This document shows positions 25,195 through 32,503 of a stretch of 57,122 nucleotides of DNA, one piece after another. Position numbers and translations under genes: made by a program. The notes under the pieces were generated by a model. That model searched no databases. It had not been told where the DNA came from and saw nothing but the letters and a program-made list of their open reading frames with translations. Each line of letters starts with the position of its first letter. Position 1 is the first letter of the stretch. The stretch is from assembly GCF_900188395.1 (NCBI RefSeq), contig NZ_FZOB01000009.1:1-57122 (forward strand), in the 5' to 3' direction. The stretch comes from Desulfurobacterium atlanticum. Its GTDB lineage: Bacteria > Aquificota > Aquificia > Desulfurobacteriales > Desulfurobacteriaceae.

Positions 25195-25270
25195 TCCCCG
25201 GTAGCTCAGCGGGTAGAGCGGGTGGCTGTTAACCACCAGGTCGCTGGTTCGAGGCCGGCCCGGGGAGCCA
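25195..25270 (+). tRNA. tRNA-Asn(GTT)
   Basis: A 76-base cloverleaf with acceptor stem TCCCCGG/CCGGGGA, D-arm with GCTC...GAGC, anticodon GTT at 25228-25230, T-arm GCTGG-TTCGAGG-CCGGC and an encoded CCA end. Its GC-rich stems stand out against the AT-rich surroundings, as expected for a thermophile. A tyrosine recombinase gene starts 284 bases downstream, which is a usual place for genomic islands, but I found no duplicated tRNA 3' end within the window. The gap between the tRNA and the recombinase contains only a likely -10 TATAAT at 25461. Confidence 0.97.
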
Positions 25271-25553
25271 TTTTAATATTAAGTTTGTCTGTTTTATTTG
25301 TCTCAAGTTCACCATAGATACTTTCAAGCTTTCCGTGGAGTACAATTTATAATAATACTCTAATAAGCCTTGAAGCACTTACCTCTAAAAATCCCACCTC
25401 ATCCCACCAACTCCTACAAACCCATTCCACTTAAAATTCAAATTAATAAGACCGTTTTTGTATAATATTGGGTATCATTTTACGATAACTGCAAGATAGG
25501 TTAAATTCGGCAATGATTTTTGAAAAAAACTGGGGGAGGATTTACAGATAGAA

Positions 25554-26654
25554 ATGGATATTTTTTACAAAATCAATAAAAGAAGCAATAAAACACCCTC
25601 CGTTAAAATTGAGCCGGGAGGAGATAAGAGGGTTGTTATTAAAGTTCCATATGATAAGGAGTTGATAGATAAAGTTAAAACAATTTCAGGAAGAAAATGG
25701 ATTTTGGAGAAAAAACACTGGGAAATTCCTTATGAGGAAAATTTAATATCAAAGCTTCAAACACTTTTTGGTGAAAATCTCATAATTGACCCATATTTTT
25801 ATCTTTTGCCTTTAGAAAAGGAACTTTTAATAAGGAAGTATTCAAGGAAAACCGTAAAGTCTTATCTGAGGTACAACCGGGAACTTCTTATTTTCTCTGG
25901 TAAAAAACCTGAAGAGATAGATAATAAAGATATTAAAAAATATCTCTATTACATGGTTGCGAGGAAGAAGGTTTCCACCTCCACACTCAATGTAATTATC
26001 AATGCCCTGAAATCCTACTATGGGGAGATTTTAAAGAAAAAATTCATTTATAACGTTAAGAGACCAAAAAAGGACAAAAAACTACCTGTTGTTTTGAGCA
26101 GAGGTGAAATTAGAAGTATTTTACAGGCTCCAACCAACATAAAGCACAAAGCGATTCTGGTTCTTGCATATTCTTCCGGATTGCGAGTAGGTGAAGTGGT
26201 GAGATTGAAACCTGAGGATATTGATGTGAATCGAGGCTTAATCCACATTAAAGGAAGCAAAGGAAGAAAAGATAGATACACTTTGTTATCCAGAACAGCT
26301 TTAAAGTTTTTGAGAGAGTACATGAAAAGTTACCACCCGAAAAAGTGGCTATTTGAAGGGGTAAAAGAAGGAAAACACATTACGACAAGGACCGCAGAAA
26401 AAATTTTCAAGAACGCCTGTAAGAAAGCAGGAATTAACAAAAAAGTCACATTTCACAGTCTTAGGCATAGTTTTGCGACACATTTATTAGAGAGTGGAAC
26501 CGATTTAAGGTATATTCAGGAACTTTTAGGTCATGTTCATAGCAAGACTACTGAAATTTATACCCATGTGAGCACAAAAAATCTTGGAAAAATAATAAGC
26601 CCTATAGATACATTAAACTTTGATGGAGAGAATGAAAATGATGGTATTAGCTGA
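25554..26654 (+). CDS. Tyrosine recombinase of the IntI/XerC-like type with an extra N-terminal domain
   Basis: 366 residues. The catalytic set is complete: Arg211 in SSGLRVGEV, His301 and Arg304 in FHSLRHSFATHLLE, His327 in LLGHVHS and Tyr336 in EIYTHVS; the end THVSTKNLGKIISPID matches the tail of integron integrases and related proteins. The integron-specific insertion before HSLRH is absent, so it is not a classical IntI. A SAM-like DNA-binding domain spans about 85-165. Before it, residues 18-75 (PYDKELIDKVKTISGRKWIL, KKHWEIPY) resemble a HARP-like module found on some recombinases. The ribosome site GGAGG is 13 bases from the ATG, which is unusually far. Confidence 0.88.
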   Translation: MDIFYKINKRSNKTPSVKIEPGGDKRVVIKVPYDKELIDKVKTISGRKWILEKKHWEIPYEENLISKLQTLFGENLIIDPYFYLLPLEKELLIRKYSRKTVKSYLRYNRELLIFSGKKPEEIDNKDIKKYLYYMVARKKVSTSTLNVIINALKSYYGEILKKKFIYNVKRPKKDKKLPVVLSRGEIRSILQAPTNIKHKAILVLAYSSGLRVGEVVRLKPEDIDVNRGLIHIKGSKGRKDRYTLLSRTALKFLREYMKSYHPKKWLFEGVKEGKHITTRTAEKIFKNACKKAGINKKVTFHSLRHSFATHLLESGTDLRYIQELLGHVHSKTTEIYTHVSTKNLGKIISPIDTLNFDGENENDGIS

Positions 26655-26722
26655 AGAGCGGCAGTATCCTGCCAGAGGTAGTATATCCGAACATACTTCT
26701 GATATAATCCAAAATTTTCATC

Positions 26723-26779
26723 ATATCCGAACCATAAGTTCGGATATAACAGAGTTATATGACATTCCGCCCCGAAGCC
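26723..26779. repeat. Hairpin-rich repeat A upstream of the restriction-modification genes
   Basis: ATATCCGAAC pairs with GTTCGGATAT (26723-26732 with 26738-26747); then ATATAAC-AGA-GTTATAT is a second palindrome (26744-26760). TTCCGCCCCGAAGCC (26765-26779) and GTTATATGAC (26754-26763) reappear as exact inverse complements in the mirrored order at 28984-28998 and 29037-29046 downstream of the restriction gene. The two genes therefore lie between inverted, partly conserved copies of one structured element. Confidence 0.75.
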
Positions 26780-26819
26780 ATAAAAAATTTAAAATCTATG
26801 TATTACATAATGGAGGATC

Positions 26820-28187
26820 ATGATGCGAGAGATTGATATTGAAAATCACGCTGTTATTGTAAATCACAAAATAAAACATATTAAAAAAGATTGGGGTATA
26901 TTTTTCACACCACAATGGGTTGTTGATTTTATGGTTGATTTGATAGATGAGGAAAGATTAAACATAAACAACCTAAAAATTCTTGAACCAGCATGTGGGA
27001 TCTGTCAATTTTTGATTGGAATTAAAAAGAATAAAAACCACATTTTTGAACATGCAATTGCTAAAATAGGTGTGGAAATTAACAAAGAGGTTATCAAATA
27101 CGCTGAACAACATATTTTTACAGGGGACGAGGATATAAACATAATTCATAACGACTATTTACTTTGGAATTCCAAAGATCATTTTGATGTAATTATAGGA
27201 AATCCACCTTATGGAATACCGAGTCTATCAGAACACTACACAATACGGGTGGATAATGAGATTAAAAATCAATACAAAAAAATGTATGAAACTTGGTATG
27301 GAAAATATAATGTTTATGGTGCTTTTATAGAAAAATCAATTAAATTATTGAAAGACAATGGACAACTTATTTTCATTGTTCCAGCCACTTTTATGATTTT
27401 AGACGAGTTTAAAAAACTTCGTAGTTTTCTTGCAACACAAGGGAAAGCAGAGATTATTTATATGGGTAATGAAGTCTTTAAGCCAGAAGCAGACGTAACT
27501 ACTGTTATTCTGAAATTTGTAAAAACAAAATCAGAAAAGGGTAAGATAATTTTGTATGATTATAATAGTGCAAACCTAAGGTTAATCACAGAAAATGACG
27601 ACTGGAAAGGAGAAGTTGTTTTATTCTCTACAGTATTTAGCAGGAAGGTTGACAAAATTTGCAGCTACAGAGTTGGCGATATATACACAATAAGAATATC
27701 GCCAAGAACACCAGAGATAAAACATAATCCAGAGATCATCAAAGCAAAAGATATACCAGACAAAGAAAACTTACTTCCAATCCTCAATGGGAGAAACTTA
27801 AAAATAGGCAGGGTGGACTATAAACCTATAACGGGGTATTGGATAGACAAAAATAAAAAAACAAAGTTAAGAAAGTTTTTCGATAAACCGCACATAGTCG
27901 TTGGATTAGGTTTTAGAGGGGATGGCCAAGTAGGTGCTGCATACGATTATAAAGCATATCCTTGGATGGGTGATGTTTATCATTTATTGAGAAAACACAC
28001 TTTGATAAATATGCAATTTGATCTTACAGACGAAGAAGTTGTTGGATTTTTGAACTCAGAAATAATAAAAAAGTATGTAAAGGATGTTTTTAGAGACATT
28101 ACATATCATTTCAATATAACACAACTTAAAATGCTTCCATTACCTACAAAAGAGGAATTAATAAAATTGAAAGAGGTGTTATCATGA
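26820..28187 (+). CDS. TaqI-type DNA adenine-N6 methyltransferase
   Basis: 455 residues. The gamma-type amino-methyltransferase order is visible: SAM-binding motif I LEPACG (about 55-60), motif IV NPPY (128-131) in FDVIIGNPPYGIP, and a C-terminal target-recognition domain with ILNGRNLKIGRVDYKP and KPHIVVGLGF, as in the TaqI family. It should methylate the adenine of the site cut by the partner nuclease, probably TCGA. It overlaps the nuclease gene by ATGA. ATG 26823, one codon on, is better spaced from the GGAGG site than 26820, so the true start may be there. The AT-rich, A-heavy codon choice differs from the neighbouring metabolic genes and suggests transfer. Confidence 0.88.
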   Translation: MMREIDIENHAVIVNHKIKHIKKDWGIFFTPQWVVDFMVDLIDEERLNINNLKILEPACGICQFLIGIKKNKNHIFEHAIAKIGVEINKEVIKYAEQHIFTGDEDINIIHNDYLLWNSKDHFDVIIGNPPYGIPSLSEHYTIRVDNEIKNQYKKMYETWYGKYNVYGAFIEKSIKLLKDNGQLIFIVPATFMILDEFKKLRSFLATQGKAEIIYMGNEVFKPEADVTTVILKFVKTKSEKGKIILYDYNSANLRLITENDDWKGEVVLFSTVFSRKVDKICSYRVGDIYTIRISPRTPEIKHNPEIIKAKDIPDKENLLPILNGRNLKIGRVDYKPITGYWIDKNKKTKLRKFFDKPHIVVGLGFRGDGQVGAAYDYKAYPWMGDVYHLLRKHTLINMQFDLTDEEVVGFLNSEIIKKYVKDVFRDITYHFNITQLKMLPLPTKEELIKLKEVLS

Positions 28188-28966
28188 CAAGAGATTGGAA
28201 AGAAGACTTGAGGAAATTTGAAAATTTCCTTAGAGATATAGACATCAAAAAATATGCATATTTGAGACAAATAAAAACTGTAGAGCAAGATTTACCACGG
28301 GACCTTTTACCCCTTGAGATTTATTACAAATATTACTGGGAAACAACTGATTTTAAGGATTACGACGAAGTTTTTAAAATATACTGGTCCGAAAAACTCA
28401 ATTCTTACATCTATGAATTTATAAAGAAATACTTTTATGGTTGTTCATTACAATTTGTTGAGGAAGGTTTTAGAGCAAGATTGTATCGGATATGGATGTC
28501 TATTCTTACTCAGTTTCACTTTCAATATTTATGGAATGCGTTATTTGCAGAGAAATTAATATCTTCAGCAGAATTAGATATGATGGGTATCGATGCTATT
28601 GTAGAATTGGACAACATAAAGGTTGCTATTCAAGTTAAAAAAGTATCATACAGAAGAGAAGCGTCAGATCGTAGATTTACAAGAAGACAACAAACACATG
28701 CTGATATTATTATAGAAGTACCATATTTAGTGATAGACATAGAAGAATTAGAAAACAAATTGAATAATCCTAGAGTTAGAAAATCAACAAAAATAAAATA
28801 TCAAAATGCTTTAGACACATTCAATAAAAATTTCATTAAACTTGCCAATGGATTTGTTATTTTTAAAAAAGAGTATCTAAAGCATATCTATCAAGTAATA
28901 CTTGAAAAAATAAAAACAACCGAAAAGGGGAAAAAGATAACTTATGAGGAGATTTTAGTATGGTAA
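28184..28966 (+). CDS. TaqI-type restriction endonuclease
   Basis: 260 residues. Phrases such as IKTVEQDLPRDLLPLE, KKYFYGCSLQFVEEGF, LTQFHFQYLWNALF, DRRFTRRQ and LANGFVIFKKEYLK correspond in order to TaqI endonuclease as I remember it (263 residues, recognises TCGA). The active site is the PD-(D/E)XK type: Asp137 in MGIDAIVE and Q-V-K152 in AIQVKKVSY. It is translationally coupled to its methyltransferase, so the pair is a complete type II system. Recognition of TCGA is inferred from the family, not shown. It looks intact. Confidence 0.88.
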   Translation: MTRDWKEDLRKFENFLRDIDIKKYAYLRQIKTVEQDLPRDLLPLEIYYKYYWETTDFKDYDEVFKIYWSEKLNSYIYEFIKKYFYGCSLQFVEEGFRARLYRIWMSILTQFHFQYLWNALFAEKLISSAELDMMGIDAIVELDNIKVAIQVKKVSYRREASDRRFTRRQQTHADIIIEVPYLVIDIEELENKLNNPRVRKSTKIKYQNALDTFNKNFIKLANGFVIFKKEYLKHIYQVILEKIKTTEKGKKITYEEILVW

Positions 28967-28983
28967 AACAAAAAACCACATTA

Positions 28984-29127
28984 GGCTTCGGGGCGGAACG
29001 CTTCCTCGCTTCGCTCCTCGCCCTCACTTCGTTCGGGTCATATAACAGGTGCATATCCGACTTCGCTATTGCTCCGTCCAAATTCCTCGCTTCGCTCGGA
29101 ACTTCGGATATGCCCAAAACGTTAGAC
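28984..29127. repeat. Repeat B downstream of the R-M genes, with an attC-like hairpin
   Basis: The block starts with GGCTTCGGGGCGGAA, the inverse complement of the end of repeat A. From 29040 to 29127 it has the anatomy of an integron attC site: ATATAAC (6 of 7 matches to RYYYAAC), then GCATATCCGA (29051-29060) pairing with TCGGATATGC (29104-29113), and the end GTTAGAC (29121-29127), a full match to GTTRRRY. The interior is hairpin-rich with repeated CTTCGCT. Total length 88 bp is normal for attC. This is the only non-coding stretch after the nuclease gene up to the next terminator. Confidence 0.6.
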
Positions 29128-29166
29128 AAAATTGCTGACAGAGGAAAGAATATAGAAATAAACTAT

Positions 29167-29183
29167 GAGGGCTAAAAGCCCTC
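29167..29183. terminator. Terminator-like hairpin between island and cytochrome bd operon
   Basis: GAGGGCT-AAA-AGCCCTC, a 7-bp GC-rich stem with a 3-base loop, lies just beyond the stop of the 32-residue gene. The T-tract is weak in both directions. Confidence 0.5.
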
Positions 29184-29185
29184 CA

Positions 29186-29284
29186 TTAAAGCATCGCTAA
29201 AGAAGTTAGTATCAAAACTAAAGCGTAAACAAAAATAATAGAATACATAACATTTTTCAAAAGATTATCCTGAACCTTTTCCAT
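29186..29284 (-). CDS. 32-residue single-span membrane protein downstream of cytochrome bd
   Basis: A short frame starts at ATG 29282-29284 directly after AGGAGGAGTAAT and ends at TAA 29186. It encodes a charged N-terminus (MEKVQDNLLKNV) and one membrane helix (YSIIFVYALVLILTSLAML). The near-perfect ribosome site, the 1-base gap to the preceding gene and the clean membrane-helix composition argue that it is translated. It closes the cydA-cydB operon. It has no recognised family; a role as an accessory subunit of the oxidase or of the neighbouring 125-residue protein is possible. Confidence 0.6.
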   Translation of the reverse strand: MEKVQDNLLKNVMYSIIFVYALVLILTSLAML

Positions 29285-29285
29285 A

Positions 29286-29663
29286 TTACTCCTCCTGAAG
29301 ATTTTTAACTCCTGATGCTTCCTTTTTCAGCTTCTTTATCTCATTTTCAAAAGTTTCCCGCTTCAAAAAAACAGCAACAAAGTGGCCGACAAATCCTTTA
29401 AGAGTAGCCATAGCAGCAAGAAGTAAAATCAATCTATTTATAAAATAAGCAAATCCAACAGGATGGAAAACTTTAAGGAAAAATACAGAAATCAGAAGAG
29501 TTGGCAATCCTGCTAAAAAGAAATAGGTAAAATAGGAAAAAGATTTAAAAGAAAGAGCTTCTTCGTATTTTTCCCTTAATTTTTTCTCTACCTCATCAGC
29601 AGAAAAACCCTTCTCCAGCAGGACCTTAATATCTTCCGAAATCTTTTTGTCAAAATTTCCCAT
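29286..29663 (-). CDS. Membrane protein of unknown function in the cytochrome bd operon
   Basis: 125 residues. A soluble N-terminal helix region (DIKVLLEKGFSADEVEKKLR) is followed by two membrane helices (YFTYFFLAGLPTLLISVFFL and FINRLILLLAAMATLKGFV) and a charged C-terminal helix. I do not recognise the family. Being downstream of cydA, cydB and the CydX-like gene on the same strand, with short gaps, it may help assemble the oxidase or be an unrelated passenger. Confidence 0.65.
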   Translation of the reverse strand: MGNFDKKISEDIKVLLEKGFSADEVEKKLREKYEEALSFKSFSYFTYFFLAGLPTLLISVFFLKVFHPVGFAYFINRLILLLAAMATLKGFVGHFVAVFLKRETFENEIKKLKKEASGVKNLQEE

Positions 29664-29699
29664 CCTTCCCTTCCATTAAAGGTTAAAAGTTAGAGGGAA

Positions 29700-29783
29700 T
29701 TACCCCTCTAACTTTGCCATAGATATTTTATAAGTTAAGTAACACACAGCAATAAACCATAAAATTGATATTACAAACCACAT
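29700..29783 (-). CDS. CydX-like 27-residue subunit of cytochrome bd
   Basis: An ORF of 27 codons starts at ATG 29781-29783 behind CGGAGGTAATAGAA, 15 bases after the cydB stop, and ends at TAA 29700. The product begins MWFVISILWFIAVCYL, a single membrane helix with an early tryptophan, and ends in a short charged tail. CydX and CbdX of other bacteria are 30-40 residue one-helix proteins, start MWYF, are encoded directly after cydB, and are needed for a stable haem-containing oxidase. Position and sequence fit that role. It is too short for ordinary gene finders. Confidence 0.65.
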   Translation of the reverse strand: MWFVISILWFIAVCYLTYKISMAKLEG

Positions 29784-29797
29784 TTCTATTACCTCCG

Positions 29798-31003
29798 TTA
29801 ATAAAGTTCTGCTTCTTCTCCTTCTTCCTGAAGCTCATGAGCGATAGATTCGGCAGAAACTTTAAAGAGAAAGATTCTATACATCCATACCTGATAGGCA
29901 ACAACAATAGGAACAAATATCAATGCTGCTATAAGCATAACTGTAAGTGTTAATGTACTTGATGCGGCATTGTATATGGTAATACTGTTTTCCACTCCAA
30001 GAGATGATGGAAGAAGGAACGGATAAGCGCCTATTGCAGCACCTAAAGTAGCAAATGTTACAGTTAAAGCTGAGAAAAGAAATGCCTGCTTACCGTCAGC
30101 CTTGTTTATAGCTAAGTAATAAAGAACAGCACAAACAACAGCAGCAAGAATCATCACAATCTCAAAAGGCATATATCTAAAAAGTGCTTTCTCAACCACA
30201 CCGTCTTTTATAAACGGAACGATAGAACCAACTATGCTTTTTGGTAAACCAAGATATTTAAGGTCTTCAGGATTTGAAATTTTAAATGAGATGGTATAAG
30301 CAAAGCCAAGACATATCACGTAGAAAAGAACAAAACCGAACCAGAGTTTTTTGGCAACAGCCTGAGCTCTTTCAGCAATTGTCCCTTCAGTTTTCCATAA
30401 AAGCCAAGAAACACCGTGAAGAGTGAAGAAAAGGAAAGTTGTAACACCAACAATAAGTCCGTAAAGACCGTGTTTTGTAAATGGATTTACAAGATTGATA
30501 AAGCTTATTGGAAACTTCTCCGCATAGATAAACCCAGACAGAGAATCTCCTTTTGCAAGACTGTTAATAACTGGAAGTCCGGCAAGAACATTACCAATAG
30601 CAACACCTACAAGAAGAGCGGGAACAGCACTTCCAAAGAACACCATCCAGTCCCAGAAATTTCTCCACGATGGACTTTCCTCTTTACTTCTAAACTCAAA
30701 AGCACAAGCCCTCATAATAAGGGCAACAAGAACAACAAAAAGAGCTATGTAGAGAGAGCTAAAAAGTGCTGCATACATTTCCGGGAAAGCTGCAAAAACA
30801 GCAGCACCAGCTGTGATAAGCCACACCTCATTACCATCCCACACAGGACCTATAGAGTTAAGCATCGCCCTTCTTTCAAGGTCTGTTTTAGCGATAAATG
30901 GATGCAGAATACCTACTCCAAAGTCAAAACCATCTGTTATAAGGTAGGCAATGATAAGCACACCTACCAGTAAAAACCAGATTGACTGTAAATCAAAACT
31001 CAT
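29798..31003 (-). CDS. cydB: Cytochrome bd ubiquinol oxidase subunit II
   Basis: CydB is the second membrane subunit of the bd-type quinol oxidase, which reduces oxygen with high affinity and protects anaerobes and microaerophiles. At 401 residues it is slightly longer than usual. Family features are FLLVGVLIIAYLITDGFDFG near the N-terminus, the GPVWDGNEVWLI phrase and about nine membrane helices, including the region around FHGVSWLLWKTEG (here LHGVSWLLWKTEG). It follows cydA by 18 bases and precedes the CydX-like gene, completing a three-subunit oxidase. Confidence 0.95.
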   Translation of the reverse strand: MSFDLQSIWFLLVGVLIIAYLITDGFDFGVGILHPFIAKTDLERRAMLNSIGPVWDGNEVWLITAGAAVFAAFPEMYAALFSSLYIALFVVLVALIMRACAFEFRSKEESPSWRNFWDWMVFFGSAVPALLVGVAIGNVLAGLPVINSLAKGDSLSGFIYAEKFPISFINLVNPFTKHGLYGLIVGVTTFLFFTLHGVSWLLWKTEGTIAERAQAVAKKLWFGFVLFYVICLGFAYTISFKISNPEDLKYLGLPKSIVGSIVPFIKDGVVEKALFRYMPFEIVMILAAVVCAVLYYLAINKADGKQAFLFSALTVTFATLGAAIGAYPFLLPSSLGVENSITIYNAASSTLTLTVMLIAALIFVPIVVAYQVWMYRIFLFKVSAESIAHELQEEGEEAELY

Positions 31004-31021
31004 AGCTACACCTCCACTTTA

Positions 31022-32395
31022 TTAGTGAGTTTCTGGAGCTTTTGAAGCGTATTTTCCAATCAGATAAAAGTTTGCAAACGCAAGACCGGAAAAGATAACA
31101 AGGAAAACGATATAGCTTATTAAAATCTCTGCACTTGTAATCTTAGAAACACCTTCAGCAGTCTTTAGAGCAACAGATGTTGGATCTTTATAGTTAAACG
31201 GATAAACTATCCACGGCTGTCTTCCAACCTCTGCCATAGCCCAACCAAGCCAGTTAGCTATATAAGCAAGAGGAATTGTAAATAGAGCAACTTTAAGGAA
31301 AGTTTTACTATTTTCAAGCTTTTTAAACTTAAGAAGACCTACAAGGAAAAGTAAAACATAGAACATTCCGATATAAATCATAAGGTGAAACGCCCAGAAA
31401 ACGATATTGACAGGAGGGATGTAATTTCCCGGTCCCCAAACTTCTTCAAACTCTTTCTGTAAATCTTTCAATCCTTTAACTTCAGCATTTGGATTATTGT
31501 AAAGCATTAAACTTAAACTTCCAGGAATTGATGGAATTTCTATAACGTTTCTCTGTCCATTCTGGTCAGCCCACGCAGCGATAGCAATTGCAGGACCTTT
31601 TTTTGTTTCCCATAAAGCTTCAGCAGCTGCTATTTTAGTTGGCTGAAATTTTGCTGTTTCAACAGTATGAACATGACCAATTCCCATTTCGGCAACTGAA
31701 GCAATAAGTCCAAAAATTATCGCTATAAACGCAGATTTCTTGAAAAGCTTAACATTGTTACCTTTAAGAAGATGATATGCACTGATACCAAGAACAAAAG
31801 CAGCTGAAAGAATAAACCCTGCAGTAATCGTGTGCATAAACTTTATATCTGCAGCAGGACTTAAAACAATGTCGGCAAAACTTGTAAGAACAGCTTTTTT
31901 ACCTGCAAGACCTTCAACAAGTTTTGAACCTGCTGGGTGCTGCATCCAGCCGTTAGCAACAAGAATCCAGAATGCAGAAATGTTACTTCCGATGGCTGTA
32001 AGCCATGCAGCAAGAAGGTGAACTTTTTTAGGCACTCTATCCCAACCAAAAAGAAGAATTCCAACAAAAGTTGATTCAAGGAAAAACGCCATAAGTCCTT
32101 CAAAGGCAAGTGGTGCTCCGAAAATATCTCCCACAAATCGGGAATATACTGACCAGTTCATACCAAATTCAAACTCGTGAACAATACCTGTTGCCACACC
32201 AATGGCAAAGTTAACTGCAAAAAGTTTCGTCCAGAACTTCGCAAGAATCTTATAGTCTTCCTTCCCGGTCTTGTAATAGATAGTAAGCATAATCGCAATG
32301 AGAATGGAAAGACCGAGGGTTAAAGGAACGAAAATAAAGTGAAAAAACGCAGTCATGGCGAACTGCAGACGAGACATGGTGAGGAGAAAATCCAT
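31022..32395 (-). CDS. cydA: Cytochrome bd ubiquinol oxidase subunit I
   Basis: CydA carries haems b558, b595 and d and the quinol site. The product has MSRLQFAMTAFFHFIFVPLT with the haem-ligand histidine, GRQPW (in AEVGRQPWIVYPF), and the GWAMAEVG helix. I start it at ATG 32395 because AGGAGG lies 7 bases before it and the family consensus begins there; the open frame to 32488 has no ribosome site. That gives 457 residues, shorter than the 522 of E. coli, mainly through a short Q-loop. It is the first gene of the cyd unit, about 110 bases after the peroxiredoxin gene stop. Confidence 0.95.
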   Translation of the reverse strand: MDFLLTMSRLQFAMTAFFHFIFVPLTLGLSILIAIMLTIYYKTGKEDYKILAKFWTKLFAVNFAIGVATGIVHEFEFGMNWSVYSRFVGDIFGAPLAFEGLMAFFLESTFVGILLFGWDRVPKKVHLLAAWLTAIGSNISAFWILVANGWMQHPAGSKLVEGLAGKKAVLTSFADIVLSPAADIKFMHTITAGFILSAAFVLGISAYHLLKGNNVKLFKKSAFIAIIFGLIASVAEMGIGHVHTVETAKFQPTKIAAAEALWETKKGPAIAIAAWADQNGQRNVIEIPSIPGSLSLMLYNNPNAEVKGLKDLQKEFEEVWGPGNYIPPVNIVFWAFHLMIYIGMFYVLLFLVGLLKFKKLENSKTFLKVALFTIPLAYIANWLGWAMAEVGRQPWIVYPFNYKDPTSVALKTAEGVSKITSAEILISYIVFLVIFSGLAFANFYLIGKYASKAPETH

Positions 32396-32503
32396 CTTGT
32401 CCTCCTTTTCAAGTTTTTTAAAAGTCTTATTTCCAAAGAGAAAGGAGATGAGAAGCCATTTCCCATCTCCTTTCCCTAAAATCTTCAACTATAACCATAT
32501 AAA

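Noticed and set aside
25195-25553. tRNA-Asn as attachment site of the island
   Set aside because: A recombinase gene is near, but I found no second copy of the tRNA 3' end within the island or at its far side, so integration into the tRNA is not supported here.
28960-29175. ORF of 71 codons after the restriction endonuclease
   Set aside because: It reads through the hairpin-rich repeat B with its inverted arms, so it is a by-product of a structured DNA site and not a gene.
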